DNA of 59,911 nt from an uncultured Pelagibacteraceae bacterium (GCA_902618695.1 CACNCB010000008.1:1-59911); one strand, 5' to 3'. Positions 43,363 through 54,672 are shown, numbered from the stretch's first letter. A program made the numbers and translations. The notes: generated by a model from the letters alone, not told the origin.

Positions 43363-44085
43363 TTATTTTCTCGCAATTTCTAAAAATACTTCCTCTAAGT
43401 TTCTTCTTCCATATTTTGTTATTAACTCTTCAGGAGTTCCTCTATCCACTATTAAACCATCTTTCATCATTAAAACAGAACTGCATAATCTTTTTACTTC
43501 CTCCATATTGTGGGAGGCAAGCAAAACTGATATTTTTTTTTTCTTTTTATAATCTTCTAAAAAAGATCTTACAAAATCACCAGTTTCAGGATCTAATGAA
43601 GCAGTGGGTTCATCTAACAAAAGTACTGTTGGATCATTTATTAAAGCTTTAGCAAGACTTACCCTATTTTTTTGTCCAGAAGAAAGCTCACCAGTAACTT
43701 TGTTTAAAAGGTCTTTTAATCTAAGTTTATTTGCAAGGTCATCAATTCGGTCGCTTAAGTTTTCAATGTTATATAATTTTCCATAAACAATTAAATTTTG
43801 TTTAACCTTAAGTTTTTTGGGTAATTCAATGTATGGTGAAATAAAATTCATTTTATGAAGAAGGGAAATTTTATTTTTTTCAATATTCATACCGTTTATT
43901 AAAACCTCACCACTACTTGGTTTTAATAATCCTAAAATCATTCCAATAGTTGTAGTTTTTCCACATCCATTAGGTCCTAATAAACCAACCATTTCATTTT
44001 CATTAATTTTAAAATTTATATTAGAAACTGCCTTTTTTTCATTATATTTTTTTGAAAGATTGATTACTTCAATTGAATTTGTCAT
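43363..44085 (-). CDS. ABC transporter ATP-binding protein
   Basis: A 240-residue ATPase with Walker A LLGPNGCGKTTTIGMI, signature GELSSGQKNRVSLAKALI, Walker B VLLLDEPTASLDPETG and the H-loop LLASHNMEEVKRL. It is the partner of the ABC-2 permease downstream. The first codons overlap the stop of tsaC by 4 bases, so transport and tRNA-modification genes share a transcript, which suggests this ABC pair belongs to the core genome rather than to the variable patch. Confidence 0.88.
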   Translation of the reverse strand: MTNSIEVINLSKKYNEKKAVSNINFKINENEMVGLLGPNGCGKTTTIGMILGLLKPSSGEVLINGMNIEKNKISLLHKMNFISPYIELPKKLKVKQNLIVYGKLYNIENLSDRIDDLANKLRLKDLLNKVTGELSSGQKNRVSLAKALINDPTVLLLDEPTASLDPETGDFVRSFLEDYKKKKKISVLLASHNMEEVKRLCSSVLMMKDGLIVDRGTPEELITKYGRRNLEEVFLEIARK

Positions 44086-45017
44086 AAATATTTAGAGGCT
44101 CTCTTTAATCTGTCGTTAATAGTTTTGCCAAGACCCTTGTTTGGTATCATCTCGACTGCAATTTTTTTAAAACCATCGTTTTTGATTTTTCTTAAAGTTG
44201 AATATAAATTCTTAGCGGCCTCCTCTAAATTTTTCGCTTTAGATAAATAATAATAGTTTTTAAAGTTAAATTTTCTTTTTTTTATTAATAAATAAGCCTC
44301 ATCTTTTTTTGGTTTTTTAACGTTGACTCTTAAGGGTATCCCAGGGGAGTAATGTAACGCAAACAAACCAGGTGATAATTTTTTTTTTGAATTTGTATTA
44401 ATTAATAATTTTTTTTTTAAAACATTTTCAATTTTTTTAGTATCTAGTCCTCCATATCTTAAAAGTGAGGGTTTTTCTAAAAGATTTAATATTGTGGACT
44501 CAACTCCTATTTTGCTTTTTCCTCCATTTAAAATATATTTTATTTTTGAGCCAAATTCCTCTTTTACATCAGATGGTTTAACCGAACTTAATCTTGAAGA
44601 TATATTTGCACTTGGTGCAGCCACTGGATAATCTAAATTTTTTAATAAATTTCTGAACAATTTATGTTTTGGAAAACGTACGGCAATACTTTTTTTATTA
44701 TTAGTGACAAATTTTGATATTTTGGAGTTATTTTTTAATTTCAAAATATAAGTTATTGGACCTGGAGAAAATCTTTTGTAAAGTTTTATTAAATTATCAT
44801 TGATTTCACAGTCCTCTTCAACTCTTTGTATATTATAGTAATGGACAATAAGTGGATTGTTTAAAGGTCTTTTTTTAAGACTAAATATTTTCTTAACAGC
44901 ATTACTTGAATATGCGTTTGCAGCTAATCCATAAACGGTTTCTGAGGGCACTGCAACACAATGATTATTGTCTAAATATTTTTTTGCTTTTTTGATATTT
45001 GATTGAATAGATTTCAT
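44082..45017 (-). CDS. tsaC: L-threonylcarbamoyladenylate synthase (Sua5-type)
   Basis: A 311-residue two-domain Sua5 protein. The YrdC domain has CVAVPSETVYGLAANAYSS, KIFSLKKRPLNNPLIVHYY, SPGPITYILKL and VAVRFPKH-like (here IAVRFPKH), then SANISSRLSSVKP and GVESTILNL. A linker and C-terminal Sua5 domain start near SPGLFALHYSP (about residue 222). It makes the activated intermediate for t6A37 in ANN-decoding tRNAs. The other t6A genes are not in this window. It is divergent from xseB across only 20 bases. Confidence 0.93.
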   Translation of the reverse strand: MKSIQSNIKKAKKYLDNNHCVAVPSETVYGLAANAYSSNAVKKIFSLKKRPLNNPLIVHYYNIQRVEEDCEINDNLIKLYKRFSPGPITYILKLKNNSKISKFVTNNKKSIAVRFPKHKLFRNLLKNLDYPVAAPSANISSRLSSVKPSDVKEEFGSKIKYILNGGKSKIGVESTILNLLEKPSLLRYGGLDTKKIENVLKKKLLINTNSKKKLSPGLFALHYSPGIPLRVNVKKPKKDEAYLLIKKRKFNFKNYYYLSKAKNLEEAAKNLYSTLRKIKNDGFKKIAVEMIPNKGLGKTINDRLKRASKYL

Positions 45018-45037
45018 GTATTAATAATAATTATTAT

Positions 45038-45286
45038 ATGAAAGATAAAATATTACCACTTGATTATGAGCAGTACTCAGTTGAGGAGCTTACAGAAAAA
45101 GCAAATAAAATTCTAGAGTCTTTAGAGAAGCAAAATAATTTAAATAATTCAGTTGACAGTTATCAAGAACTTTTAAAACTAAACAACGTTATTGAAAAGA
45201 AATTTTATAAAAATTTTAAATCTATTGGGGAAGAGACAAATAAAAAGATTAAAGAAATAACCAAAAAAAATGAAAAACCAACTTAA
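45038..45286 (+). CDS. xseB: Exodeoxyribonuclease VII small subunit
   Basis: An 82-residue helical protein: LDYEQYSVEELTEKANKILESLEKQN with a later SYQELLKLNNVIEKKFYKNF stretch. It fits XseB in size, charge and position before ispA-dxs, the standard proteobacterial order. It partners the large subunit XseA, which is not in this window, in degrading single-stranded DNA. It overlaps ispA by 17 bases in a different frame. Confidence 0.8.
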   Translation: MKDKILPLDYEQYSVEELTEKANKILESLEKQNNLNNSVDSYQELLKLNNVIEKKFYKNFKSIGEETNKKIKEITKKNEKPT

Positions 45287-46142
45287 TAAAATTGCTAAGG
45301 ATACAAATATATTTCTTAAAAAATATATTAATTCACAAAAATACTCTCAGTTAATGTCTCCCATGAAGTATGGTTTATTTCCAGGTGGAAAAAAAATAAG
45401 ATCTAAAATCTTAATCGACCTAGGGTCATTATTTTCAATAGATTATAAAACATTGATAATAGTTGGGTCAGCCGTTGAATGTATTCATGCTTATTCTCTT
45501 ATCCATGATGATCTACCCTGCATGGATGATGATGATATAAGAAGAGGAAAACCTTCAGCTCACATTAAATTTGGCGAGTCTACAGCAGTTCTAGCAGGAA
45601 ATTCATTACTGACTTTAGCTTTTGAAATTTTATCAAGTCCTAAATTGAAATTAAATGAAAAAATAAAGATCAACCTAATCAAAAAATTGTCAGAATGTTC
45701 AGGACATTTAGGAATAGCTGGTGGGCAATATTTAGATTTAAGTTATGAGAGAAAAAAAATATCAAGGAATAAAATACTAGAAATGGAAATAAAAAAAACT
45801 GGAATGCTATTTAGTTTTTGTTGCGCAGCTCCAGCAATAATTAAGAAAAAAACAATCCAAGAAATTAAATTTTTTGAAAATATTGGATCAAAAATTGGTC
45901 TATTATTCCAAATAGCTGATGATTTAATTGATCTGAAAAGTAATTCTAAGGAAGCTGGGAAAAAAACAGGAAAAGATCAAAAAAAAGGTAAGGCAACACT
46001 TATAAATTTAATAGGCTATGATGACTCACTTAAGTATTGTGATAAGATAATAAATGATATTAATAAGAATTTAAGAAAATATGGTTCAAGATCTGAAAAA
46101 ATAAATGAAACATTAGGCTATATATTGAACAGAAAAAAATGA
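45270..46142 (+). CDS. ispA: Short-chain (E)-prenyl diphosphate synthase (geranyl/farnesyl)
   Basis: A 290-residue trans-prenyltransferase. The first Asp-rich motif is [21 protein letters not shown] (DDxxxxD type, with the two-residue insertion typical of bacterial FPP synthases), the second [22 protein letters not shown] is the N-terminal substrate site. It makes C10-C15 diphosphates from IPP and DMAPP for quinone and undecaprenyl synthesis. It is coupled to dxs by a 4-base ATGA overlap. Confidence 0.92.
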   Translation: MKNQLNKIAKDTNIFLKKYINSQKYSQLMSPMKYGLFPGGKKIRSKILIDLGSLFSIDYKTLIIVGSAVECIHAYSLIHDDLPCMDDDDIRRGKPSAHIKFGESTAVLAGNSLLTLAFEILSSPKLKLNEKIKINLIKKLSECSGHLGIAGGQYLDLSYERKKISRNKILEMEIKKTGMLFSFCCAAPAIIKKKTIQEIKFFENIGSKIGLLFQIADDLIDLKSNSKEAGKKTGKDQKKGKATLINLIGYDDSLKYCDKIINDINKNLRKYGSRSEKINETLGYILNRKK

Positions 46143-48055
46143 AAAAAAATTATGAATTTTTAAATAATATCAACTTTCCATCTGATTTAAGAAAAGTTTC
46201 TGAATATAATTTACAAAAGGTAGCAGATGAGGTGAGAGAGGAAATGATAACTGCTGTCTCAGAAACAGGAGGTCACCTTGGTGCTGGTTTAGGAGTGGTT
46301 GAATTGACAGTTGCACTTCATTATGTTTTTGATACCCCAAATGATAAATTAATATGGGATGTTGGTCATCAATCTTACCCGCATAAAATTTTAACTGGCA
46401 GAAAAGACAAAATTAGAACTCTACGACAGGGTGATGGTTTGTCGGGTTTTACTAAAAGATCTGAAAGTGAGTATGATCCATTTGGAGCAGCCCATAGTTC
46501 AACATCTATATCATCTGCTTTAGGCATTGCTGAAGCAAATAAATTAGAAAATAAATCTTCAAATGTAATTGCTGTCATAGGTGATGGTGCAATAAGTGCA
46601 GGTATGGCTTACGAAGCCATGAATAATGCTGGAGCGTCTAAAACAAAAATAATTGTTATTTTAAATGATAACGATATGTCAATTGCAAAACCAGTTGGAG
46701 CAATGAGAACTTATTTAGCAAAATTATTTACTGGTAAAATATATTTTAGCTTAAGAGAAACTTTAAAGTTAATTACATCTGCATTTTCGAAAAGATTTAG
46801 TGCTAAAGCTGGAAAAGCAGAAGATTTTTTCCGTTCAGCAGTTACTGGAGGCACATTGTTTAGTTCACTTGGTTTTTATTATGCAGGTCCTATAGATGGT
46901 CATAATCTATCAAGCTTAGTTCCAATTTTAAAAAACGCAAAAGAATCAAGACATGAGGGCCCAATAATGATCCATATCAAAACCCAAAAAGGAAAAGGTT
47001 ATTCCTATGCAGAAAAAGCAAATGATCATTATCATGGAGTGTCAAAATTTAATGTTGAGACTGGAGAACAATTAAAGAGCAAATCAAACCTTCCAGCTTA
47101 TACAAAAGTATTTGCAAACACGCTAGTTAAACATGCAAAAAAAGATAGCAAAATAGTAGGAATAACAGCAGCGATGCCAGGAGGGACTGGCATGGATATT
47201 TTTGGAAAGGAGTTTCCAAATAGAATGTTTGATGTAGGAATAGCAGAACAACATGCTGTAACTTTTGCAGCCGGTCTAGCAACCGAAGGATACAAACCAT
47301 ATGCTGCAATTTATTCTACGTTTTTACAGAGAGCATATGATCAAGTTGTTCACGATGTTGCCATTCAAAGTTTACCAGTTAGATTTGCGATAGATAGAGC
47401 AGGATTAGTTGGTGCTGATGGCTCAACACATGCTGGTTCATTTGATATAACTTACTTGTCAACTTTGCCTAACTTTGTAGTAATGGCAGCAAGTGATGAA
47501 GCTGAGCTAGTTAAAATGATTAATACTTCAGTAGATATAAATGATAGACCTTCTGCAATTAGATATCCAAGAGGAACTGGTGTAGGCGTTGATCTCCCAT
47601 CAATAGACGAAAAAATTGAAATTGGTAAAGGGAGAGTTGTTCAACAAGGGACACAAGTTTGTATTTTAAACCTCGGCACTCGACTTGAAGAGTGCAAGTT
47701 AGCTGCAGAGGAATTAAAAGCAAAAGGAGTTTCAACAACTTTAATAGACGCCAGATTTGCAAAGCCTTTAGACGAAGAACTAATACTAAAATCTGCTAAG
47801 GAACATGAGCTTATGATTACTGTTGAGGAGGGTTCAATTGGTGGTTTCGGTTCTCATGTTAAAAATTTATTAGCTGAAAGAGGAGTATTTGACAAAGGTT
47901 TAAAATTTAGATCAATGACTTTACCAGATGAATTTATTGAACAAGATGATCCAAAAAAAATGTACGATAAAGCTGGATTAAACAGTTCTCAAATCTCTAA
48001 GAAAATTGCTAATATTTTGTTTCAAAAAGAGACAATAAGAGTTGTGAAAAATTAA
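46139..48055 (+). CDS. dxs: 1-deoxy-D-xylulose-5-phosphate synthase
   Basis: A 638-residue thiamine-diphosphate enzyme starting the MEP isoprenoid pathway from pyruvate and glyceraldehyde 3-phosphate. Motifs: [106 protein letters not shown] and [14 protein letters not shown]. All are intact. xseB-ispA-dxs is a classical proteobacterial operon. The gene converges on aroC with 6 bases between stops. Confidence 0.96.
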   Translation: MKKNYEFLNNINFPSDLRKVSEYNLQKVADEVREEMITAVSETGGHLGAGLGVVELTVALHYVFDTPNDKLIWDVGHQSYPHKILTGRKDKIRTLRQGDGLSGFTKRSESEYDPFGAAHSSTSISSALGIAEANKLENKSSNVIAVIGDGAISAGMAYEAMNNAGASKTKIIVILNDNDMSIAKPVGAMRTYLAKLFTGKIYFSLRETLKLITSAFSKRFSAKAGKAEDFFRSAVTGGTLFSSLGFYYAGPIDGHNLSSLVPILKNAKESRHEGPIMIHIKTQKGKGYSYAEKANDHYHGVSKFNVETGEQLKSKSNLPAYTKVFANTLVKHAKKDSKIVGITAAMPGGTGMDIFGKEFPNRMFDVGIAEQHAVTFAAGLATEGYKPYAAIYSTFLQRAYDQVVHDVAIQSLPVRFAIDRAGLVGADGSTHAGSFDITYLSTLPNFVVMAASDEAELVKMINTSVDINDRPSAIRYPRGTGVGVDLPSIDEKIEIGKGRVVQQGTQVCILNLGTRLEECKLAAEELKAKGVSTTLIDARFAKPLDEELILKSAKEHELMITVEEGSIGGFGSHVKNLLAERGVFDKGLKFRSMTLPDEFIEQDDPKKMYDKAGLNSSQISKKIANILFQKETIRVVKN

Positions 48056-48061
48056 TTTAAA

Positions 48062-49144
48062 CTAACTACACTGGGCTTTATTCATTAGGTAGTGGTCAAG
48101 TAAAACACAGTTCATCATAGCCTCACCAATCGGTACAGCTCTAATCCCCACACAAGGATCGTGTCTACCTTTAACAGATATTGAAGTATTTTTCCCAAAT
48201 TTATTTATAGTTTTTCTACTAGTTAAAATTGACGAAGTTGGTTTGACAGCAAAAGATGCGACAATTTCTTGGCCCGTAGAAATTCCTCCAAGAATTCCAC
48301 CCGCTTTATTTGAATTGAATTTTAATTTATTTCCTTTTAAAGAAATTTCATCTGAATTTTGTTCTCCACTTAATTGTGCAGAGTTCATTCCTGCACCAAT
48401 ATTTACACCTTTAACTGCATTAATACTCATTAGACCTGAAGCTATGTCAGTATCCAATTTTGAATAAATTGGAGCACCTAAACCAACTGGGATACCTCTT
48501 GCTCTTATTTCAATTACTGCTCCACATGAGGATCCTGATTTTCTTACGCCAAGCAAATATTTTTCCCATAATTTAATCATTGATTTATCAGGACAAAAAA
48601 ATGGATTTTTTGAAATTACTTTATCGTTCCATTGATTTGTGTCACATCCAAGAATACCTAGCTGAGTTACTGCACCAATTACTTTAAATTTTTTACCTAA
48701 TTTTTTTTGAAGTACAACTTTTGCTATTGCACCGGCCGCAACTCGTGCTGCGGTTTCTCTAGCAGAGGATCTGCCACCACCTCTATAGTCTCTAATTCCA
48801 TATTTTTTAAAATAAGTAAAATCTGCATGACCTGGTCTGAACTTATCTTTAATATTGCTATAATCTTTTGATCTCATATCTTTATTGTAGATTATAAGTG
48901 AAATAGGTGTTCCTGTAGTTTTTCCCTCAAATATTCCTGACAATATTTGAACTTTGTCATCCTCTTTTCGCTGAGTTGTAAATTTAGATTGTCCTGGTTT
49001 TCTTTTGTCTAATTCTATTTGAATATCTTGGTCTTTAAGATTTATATTTGGAGGGCAACCATCAACAATACAACCAATTGCAGGCCCATGAGACTCTCCC
49101 CAAGTTGTGAAACGAAATAGCTTTCCAAAAGTATTAAATGACAT
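48062..49144 (-). CDS. aroC: Chorismate synthase
   Basis: A 360-residue FMN-dependent enzyme converting EPSP to chorismate, the last shikimate step. Signatures: [68 protein letters not shown] (two of the three family signatures in one stretch) and [19 protein letters not shown]. Full length and intact. It is divergent from pdxH across 33 bases, which must hold both promoters. Confidence 0.96.
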   Translation of the reverse strand: MSFNTFGKLFRFTTWGESHGPAIGCIVDGCPPNINLKDQDIQIELDKRKPGQSKFTTQRKEDDKVQILSGIFEGKTTGTPISLIIYNKDMRSKDYSNIKDKFRPGHADFTYFKKYGIRDYRGGGRSSARETAARVAAGAIAKVVLQKKLGKKFKVIGAVTQLGILGCDTNQWNDKVISKNPFFCPDKSMIKLWEKYLLGVRKSGSSCGAVIEIRARGIPVGLGAPIYSKLDTDIASGLMSINAVKGVNIGAGMNSAQLSGEQNSDEISLKGNKLKFNSNKAGGILGGISTGQEIVASFAVKPTSSILTSRKTINKFGKNTSISVKGRHDPCVGIRAVPIGEAMMNCVLLDHYLMNKAQCS

Positions 49145-49177
49145 TATTTATATTATATAGATTATTTTGTTTAAATT

Positions 49178-49804
49178 ATGAATCAAAAAAACTCTTTAGG
49201 TCTTAATAGTTGCTTTCTTGATATAGATGATCCAATTCAATTATTTCATGAATGGATGGAGGAAGCAAAGAAAACTGAGCCAAATGATCCAAACGCTGTT
49301 GCTTTGGCCACGTCAAATAAAAAAAATATTCCTTCAGTTAGAATGGTTTTACTTAAAGATTTCAACAAAGATGGATTTGTATTTTATACAAATTTAAATA
49401 GTCTAAAGGGAAATGAATTAAAAGAAAATCCATATGCTGCGATGTGTTTCCATTGGAAAAGTCTCCTAAGACAAATAAGAATTAATGGAAAGGTGTCATT
49501 AGTTTCTGATCAGGTTGCAGATGAATATTATTCATCAAGAGCATATGAAAGTCGAATAGGAGCATGGGCTTCTAAGCAAAGTGAAGAATTAAATTCGCGA
49601 GAACAATTGCTAAAATCTATACAAGATTACAAAAAAAAATATAGCAACAAATTAGATGTACCAAGACCAAGTCACTGGTCTGGATGGGTTTTATCTCCAA
49701 ATAGTATTGAATTTTGGTTAGATGGTGAGAACAGAATTCACGAGAGATTAAAATATAATAAAGATAACTCCGGGAAGTGGATAAAGTCTTTATTAAGTCC
49801 TTAA
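49178..49804 (+). CDS. pdxH: Pyridoxamine/pyridoxine 5'-phosphate oxidase
   Basis: A 208-residue FMN oxidase forming pyridoxal phosphate. PNAVALATSNKKNIPSVRMVLLKDFNKDGFVFYTNLNSLKGNEL is the FMN-binding start, FHWKSLLRQIRINGKV and YYSSRAYESRIGAWASKQSE follow, and the signature PNSIEFWLDGENRIHERLKY near the C-terminus is diagnostic. It is convergent with the prenyl synthase gene, overlapping it by 4 bases. Confidence 0.95.
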   Translation: MNQKNSLGLNSCFLDIDDPIQLFHEWMEEAKKTEPNDPNAVALATSNKKNIPSVRMVLLKDFNKDGFVFYTNLNSLKGNELKENPYAAMCFHWKSLLRQIRINGKVSLVSDQVADEYYSSRAYESRIGAWASKQSEELNSREQLLKSIQDYKKKYSNKLDVPRPSHWSGWVLSPNSIEFWLDGENRIHERLKYNKDNSGKWIKSLLSP

Positions 49805-50814
49805 AAATTTCTTGATAAACTAAATGATGTTAATCTTTTAAGAATATTTTTTTCTTCAGAATCTTTAAATACACTTAGAGAATTTGAGGCTAAATTTATA
49901 TAATGCTGTGCTTTTTGATAGCATTCCTGAATTATTTTAAACTTATTTATAAGAGCAATAATTTCATTAAAGTCATCTTTTGTTCTTAACTCTTTATTAA
50001 AAATATTTGATAAGATTTTCTTTTCATCATTTCCTAATTTTTGAAAAAGTAAAATTATTGGTAAGGTAATTTTTCCTTCAAAAAAATCTTGACCAATTTT
50101 TTTACCAAATAGTTTGAGTTCAGAATTATAGTCTAGTGTGTCGTCTGCTATTTGAAAAGTTAATCCCAAGTTTCTTCCATAAAATTCTAAAGCATCTTTT
50201 TCTTTATTTTCTGCATCAGATAAAATTGCACCAACTTTAGTTGCTGCTGCAAATAACTCAGCAGTTTTAGCTGAGATTATTTTTAAATATGTTTCTTCTA
50301 GCATATCAACTTCACCTTTGTGTTGAAGTTGTAGAACTTCTCCTTGAGCAATTTTAGATGAAGTGGATGATAATAATTTTAAAACTTCTAGGTTTCCGTC
50401 TTCTACCATCATTTCAAAACATCTACTCAATAGATAATCTCCAATTAAAACTGACGAATGATTATCCCAAACTTTGTTTAAAGTTTCTTTTCCTCTTCTA
50501 ACAGTGCCTTCATCAATTACATCATCATGCATCAATGTTGCGCTGTGAATTAATTCAACACACGCAGCTAAATTTATATCTCTAGAGCCTTTAGAGTAAC
50601 CGCATAATTTTGCACTACCCAATGTTAGTAAAGCTCTTAGTCTTTTTCCTCCAGTTTCTATATGATAATCTGTCATTTTTTGAACCAGATGTACGTCACT
50701 AGATAATTTTGATTTTATTTTTTCTTCGGTTAAAACCAGTTTTTCTTCTACCGAGTCTTTAAGCTGAAAATATGAATTATTTATTTGATTTTTAAGCTGT
50801 ACAACTGTTCCCAT
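49801..50814 (-). CDS. ispB: Long-chain polyprenyl diphosphate synthase (octaprenyl/decaprenyl type)
   Basis: A 337-residue trans-prenyltransferase: GGKRLRALLTLGSAKLCGYS, first Asp-rich motif LMHDDVIDEGTVRRGKETLNKVW (DDxxD form), second LTFQIADDTLDYNSEL. The form of the first motif and the length match the enzymes that make the ubiquinone side chain rather than farnesyl diphosphate. Chain length cannot be read from sequence alone. It works downstream of ispA and dxs. Its promoter region is shared with the divergent S49 peptidase gene (114-base gap). Confidence 0.9.
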   Translation of the reverse strand: MGTVVQLKNQINNSYFQLKDSVEEKLVLTEEKIKSKLSSDVHLVQKMTDYHIETGGKRLRALLTLGSAKLCGYSKGSRDINLAACVELIHSATLMHDDVIDEGTVRRGKETLNKVWDNHSSVLIGDYLLSRCFEMMVEDGNLEVLKLLSSTSSKIAQGEVLQLQHKGEVDMLEETYLKIISAKTAELFAAATKVGAILSDAENKEKDALEFYGRNLGLTFQIADDTLDYNSELKLFGKKIGQDFFEGKITLPIILLFQKLGNDEKKILSNIFNKELRTKDDFNEIIALINKFKIIQECYQKAQHYINLASNSLSVFKDSEEKNILKRLTSFSLSRNF

Positions 50815-50860
50815 AAGATTTTTAAATTAGTATAATTTGTTTATATATATTACTTATCAA

Positions 50861-50888
50861 TTGACGCACCAGTTTCTTCAATTATAAG
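50861..50888 (+). promoter_or_regulatory. Candidate sigma-70-type promoter for the S49 peptidase-glyQS-ppdK run
   Basis: TTGACG (50861-50866) and TATAAG (50883-50888) are 16 bases apart, giving a predicted start near 50895 and a leader of about 34 bases. This is among the best matches to the consensus in the window. The following plus-strand genes through 58.5 kb overlap or nearly touch, so they may depend on it. Confidence 0.55.
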
Positions 50889-50928
50889 TAGTCTTTATAT
50901 TCAATAAATAATTCTATAAGACTTACCT

Positions 50929-51735
50929 ATGTTCTCTTTTTTTAAAAAGAAAAAAATTGTTGCTCACTTAAAATTAAGTGGAGTTATTGGTAATGCAGGA
51001 AAATTTAAACAAGGTATTGATTTTGCAGGTCAAGAAGAACTAATTAAAAAGGCTTTTTCTCTCAAAAAAGCGGCATGTGTTGCTATATCAATCAATTCTC
51101 CAGGAGGATCACCGGTTCAATCGCATCTAATCTACAGCTTTATTAGACAACAAGCAAAAAAACACAAAAAAGAAGTTATTGTATTCGCTGAAGACGTAGC
51201 AGCTTCTGGAGGTTATTTGATTTCTTGTGCTGGGGACGAAATTTATGCAAATTCAAGTTCAATAATTGGATCCATAGGAGTGATATATTCCTCTTTTGGA
51301 TTTACAGAGTTGATAAAAAAAATTGGTGTTGAAAGAAGAGTTCATACTGCTGGCAAAAACAAAAGCACACTTGATCCATTTTTAGAAGAAAAAAACGAGG
51401 ATATTGAAAGATTAAAAAATATTCAATTGGATCTTCATAAAGACTTTATAGATGTTGTTGAAAAAAGCAGAGGATCAAAATTAAACAAATCTGATGTAGA
51501 ACTTTTTTCAGGTGAGTTTTGGTCAGGCAGTAAAGCAAAAAATTTAGGATTGATTGACGGAATAGGTAATGCACATGAAATATTAAAAGATAAATTTGGT
51601 GAGGATGTAATTATTAAAAAATTTGAAAAATCAAAAGGATGGTTAAGTCAAAAACTTTCTTCATCTAGCAATCAAGTAGATCAAATAGCAAGTATTTTGG
51701 ATGAAAGATCAATTTGGCAAAGATATGGTTTCTAA
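50929..51735 (+). CDS. sppA: S49 family serine peptidase (SppA/SohB-like)
   Basis: A 268-residue short-form signal-peptide peptidase. [24 protein letters not shown] carries the Ser nucleophile (ASGGY); [19 protein letters not shown] carries the general-base Lys of the Ser-Lys dyad. The N-terminal [15 protein letters not shown] suggests a peripheral or weakly anchored protein, with no clear transmembrane helix. It degrades cleaved signal peptides or membrane-protein fragments. glyQ overlaps its 3' end by 11 bases. Confidence 0.86.
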   Translation: MFSFFKKKKIVAHLKLSGVIGNAGKFKQGIDFAGQEELIKKAFSLKKAACVAISINSPGGSPVQSHLIYSFIRQQAKKHKKEVIVFAEDVAASGGYLISCAGDEIYANSSSIIGSIGVIYSSFGFTELIKKIGVERRVHTAGKNKSTLDPFLEEKNEDIERLKNIQLDLHKDFIDVVEKSRGSKLNKSDVELFSGEFWSGSKAKNLGLIDGIGNAHEILKDKFGEDVIIKKFEKSKGWLSQKLSSSSNQVDQIASILDERSIWQRYGF

Positions 51736-52606
51736 AGTAAAAAAAGAAAAAAAAAAAATTCAAACATTCCAAGATACAATTTTAAATCTTCAGAAATTTT
51801 GGAGTAAAAAGGGATGCGTTATTCTTCAGCCTTACGATATGGAGGTTGGTGCAGGAACTTTTCATCCAGCTACTACCCTAAGATCACTAGGAACCAAACC
51901 ATGGAAAGCAGCTTACGTACAACCATCAAGAAGACCCACAGATGGAAGATATGGAGATAATCCAAACAGGTTACAACACTATTATCAATTTCAAGTTTTA
52001 ATCAAACCTTCTCCTGAAAATATAAAAAAACTTTATTTAAATAGTTTATCTACTATAGGAATAGATCATAATGATCATGATATAAGGTTTGTTGAAGATG
52101 ATTGGGAAAGTCCAACATTAGGTGCTGCAGGATTGGGATGGGAAGTATGGTGTGATGGAATGGAAATTACTCAATTCACCTATTTTCAACAAATGGCTGG
52201 ATTTGATTGTAAACCTGTATCAGTTGAAATCACTTATGGCTTAGAAAGAATTTGTATGTTCACCCAAAAAGAAAAAAATGTTTATGATTTATTGTGGAAT
52301 GATGAAGGTGTAAAATATCACGAAGTTTTTCATCAAGCAGAAAAAGAATTTTCAGCATACAATTTTGAACATGCGAATGTAGAAACACTTTTGAAAATGT
52401 TTGAAATGCATGAGTCTGAGGCAAAAGATTTGGTAGTAAAAAAAATTTCATTACCAGCATATGATCAATGTTTAAAAGCCAGTCATGTGTTTAATATTCT
52501 AGATGCAAGAGGTGCAATCAGTGTTGCGCAAAGAGCTGGTTTTATTGCTAGAATAAGAGATATTACAAAATCTGTAGCTGGTGTTTGGTTAGATAGTCAA
52601 AAATAA
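51725..52606 (+). CDS. glyQ: Glycyl-tRNA synthetase alpha subunit
   Basis: From the ATG at 51725 the product is 293 residues. [43 protein letters not shown] and [30 protein letters not shown] are the class II catalytic start of bacterial Gly[24 protein letters not shown] follows. An upstream in-frame ATG at 51701 would add eight residues; 51725 gives the smaller overlap with the peptidase gene. A lysine-rich, poly-A-encoded segment (KKEKKKIQ) lies ahead of the catalytic core. glyS starts on the last base of its stop. Confidence 0.95.
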   Translation: MVSKVKKEKKKIQTFQDTILNLQKFWSKKGCVILQPYDMEVGAGTFHPATTLRSLGTKPWKAAYVQPSRRPTDGRYGDNPNRLQHYYQFQVLIKPSPENIKKLYLNSLSTIGIDHNDHDIRFVEDDWESPTLGAAGLGWEVWCDGMEITQFTYFQQMAGFDCKPVSVEITYGLERICMFTQKEKNVYDLLWNDEGVKYHEVFHQAEKEFSAYNFEHANVETLLKMFEMHESEAKDLVVKKISLPAYDQCLKASHVFNILDARGAISVAQRAGFIARIRDITKSVAGVWLDSQK

Positions 52607-54672
52607 TGTCAGAGTTTTTTTTAGAATTATTTAGTGAGGAAATACCTTCAAATCTTCAACAAAATTTAAGGGAAGACTTACTTAAAAGTTTTAATGATTT
52701 ATTTTTAGAAAAATCAATTTTATTTAAAAAAAGCTCGTCATATTCAACACCAAACAGACTAGTGGTATTATTTGAAGGTGTTCAAAAAAATGTTGTAATA
52801 AAATCTGAGGAGATCAAAGGTCCAAATATTAAGTCACCAGAGGCAGCACTCGAGGGGTTTGTTAGGTCAAATAAAATCTTAAAAAAGAATCTCTACCAAA
52901 AGAAAACAGACAAAGGAGAATTTTATTTTTACAAGACAAAATCAAAAAAATTGCACACACATGAATTATTAGAGGAATTTATCCCAATATTATTAAATAA
53001 AATTCAATGGAAAAAATCAATGTATTGGGGAACTTTTGACCTAAATTGGGGTAGACCTTTAAAGTCAATTCTAGCTATATTTGATAAAAAAAAGTTAAAT
53101 TTTAAATTTCATCACCTAACATCTTCTAATTCAACTTTTATTGATAAAGAATTTGAGGAAAATAAAAAGTCTTTCTTAGAATTTAAAAATTATAAAAGTT
53201 TTTTTAAAAAAATCGATATTATCGTTGATCACAAAGAGAGAAAAAAATTAATAGAAAAAAAATTTAACAATATATTAAAAAATAAAAATATTAAGATCCA
53301 ACATAATCCCAGATTACTTAATGAAGTTGTAGATTTAACAGATCAACCAAATATCCTTCTTTGTGCATTTGATAAAAAATTTTTAAATATTCCAAAAGAA
53401 ATATTAATTATTACCATGCAATACCATCAAAAATATTTTCCTATATTTGATAATAAAGAAAATATTACCAATGAGTTTTTAGTGGTTGCAAACAAAAAAG
53501 ATAAAAAGGGATTAATTAAATTAGGTAATGAAAGAGTAGTTGAAGCAAGATTAAGTGATGCAGAATTTTTTTGGAAAAAAGATAAATCTCAAAATATGGT
53601 TAAAAAAGTTACTGAATTAAAATCAATGAATTATTTTAGAGGATTAGGAAGTTATTTCGATAAAGCCCAAAGAATGAGAAAATTGGGTGGAATGATATCT
53701 GATGAACTTTTAATCAGTAAAGAAAAAGTTGAATTGTCAGCATCAATTTGTAAAGTTGATTTATTATCAGAACTAGTAGGTGAATTTCCAGAACTCCAGG
53801 GTGTAATGGGAGGTTATTTTGCTAACGCACAAGGTTTTGATAAAGATTTAGCTTTGGCAATAAGTGAGCAATATTTACCTACAGGCTCAGGTTCTAGAGT
53901 TCCAAAAAAACCATTTAGTATAGCCCTTTCTTTAGCTGATAAGATAGATACTTTAGTTGGTTTTTTTGGTTTAAATCAAAAGCCAACAAGTTCGAAAGAT
54001 CCTTATGCTCTAAGAAGATTAGCATTGGGGGTAATAAGAATAATAGTTGAAAATAAAAAAGATTTTAAAATAAAAGATCTAATTAATTATTCTTTAAGCC
54101 TGTATTTAGATCAAGGTTTTAAAATTGATAACGAATCTCTACAAAATGAATTATCAGACTTTTTAATGGATAGATTAAAATATCACATGAAGGAAGAAAA
54201 TATTAGAAATGATATAATTCAAGCATCAACTAGTTCTTTTAACTTAGATCAGTCTGTTATTATTTTTAATAAAGCTAAACATTTAAATAAAATTATTAAC
54301 AAACCAAATGGTTTAGATATTATTGCGAGCTATAAAAGAGCCTCAAACTTTTTAGATGGTGAATTAAAAAAAGATAAAATAGAATTATCAAATACAACTG
54401 ACCCTGGAATTTTTAAAACTGAGTTAGAAAAAAACCTGTTTAAAAAAATTAGTGAATTAAGCAAATATTTTTCAGGTATTAATAAAGATGAAAATTATGT
54501 TCAAACATTGGACAATTTAGCCAGCATCAAAAGAGAGGTTTTTGACTTTTTTGATAATGTAATTGTGAACGAAGATGATCTTGTCATTAAGAAGAATAGG
54601 CTGGAACTAATCCAAATGATGTGTAAAACGTTCAACAATTATGTTAATTTTGCTCTAATCGACTCCCGTTAA
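52606..54672 (+). CDS. glyS: Glycyl-tRNA synthetase beta subunit
   Basis: A 688-residue subunit needed for tRNA-Gly recognition in the bacterial alpha2beta2 enzyme. FFLELFSEEIPSNLQQNLREDL at the N-terminus is diagnostic. ESTLKPNRTP-like YSTPNRLVVLFEGV, FPEL-QGVMGGYFA (seen as GEFPELQGVMGGYFANAQGFD), SIALSLADKIDTLVGFF and KDPYALRRLALGVIRII follow, and a DALR-type tRNA-binding region closes the protein. Junctions with glyQ and ppdK are both TAATG, giving tight stoichiometry. Confidence 0.94.
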   Translation: MSEFFLELFSEEIPSNLQQNLREDLLKSFNDLFLEKSILFKKSSSYSTPNRLVVLFEGVQKNVVIKSEEIKGPNIKSPEAALEGFVRSNKILKKNLYQKKTDKGEFYFYKTKSKKLHTHELLEEFIPILLNKIQWKKSMYWGTFDLNWGRPLKSILAIFDKKKLNFKFHHLTSSNSTFIDKEFEENKKSFLEFKNYKSFFKKIDIIVDHKERKKLIEKKFNNILKNKNIKIQHNPRLLNEVVDLTDQPNILLCAFDKKFLNIPKEILIITMQYHQKYFPIFDNKENITNEFLVVANKKDKKGLIKLGNERVVEARLSDAEFFWKKDKSQNMVKKVTELKSMNYFRGLGSYFDKAQRMRKLGGMISDELLISKEKVELSASICKVDLLSELVGEFPELQGVMGGYFANAQGFDKDLALAISEQYLPTGSGSRVPKKPFSIALSLADKIDTLVGFFGLNQKPTSSKDPYALRRLALGVIRIIVENKKDFKIKDLINYSLSLYLDQGFKIDNESLQNELSDFLMDRLKYHMKEENIRNDIIQASTSSFNLDQSVIIFNKAKHLNKIINKPNGLDIIASYKRASNFLDGELKKDKIELSNTTDPGIFKTELEKNLFKKISELSKYFSGINKDENYVQTLDNLASIKREVFDFFDNVIVNEDDLVIKKNRLELIQMMCKTFNNYVNFALIDSR

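Noticed and set aside
38961..44085. Integrative element at tRNA-Arg
   Set aside because: No integrase, no repeated tRNA 3' end at the far side and no mobile genes were found. The patch is better explained by homologous replacement.
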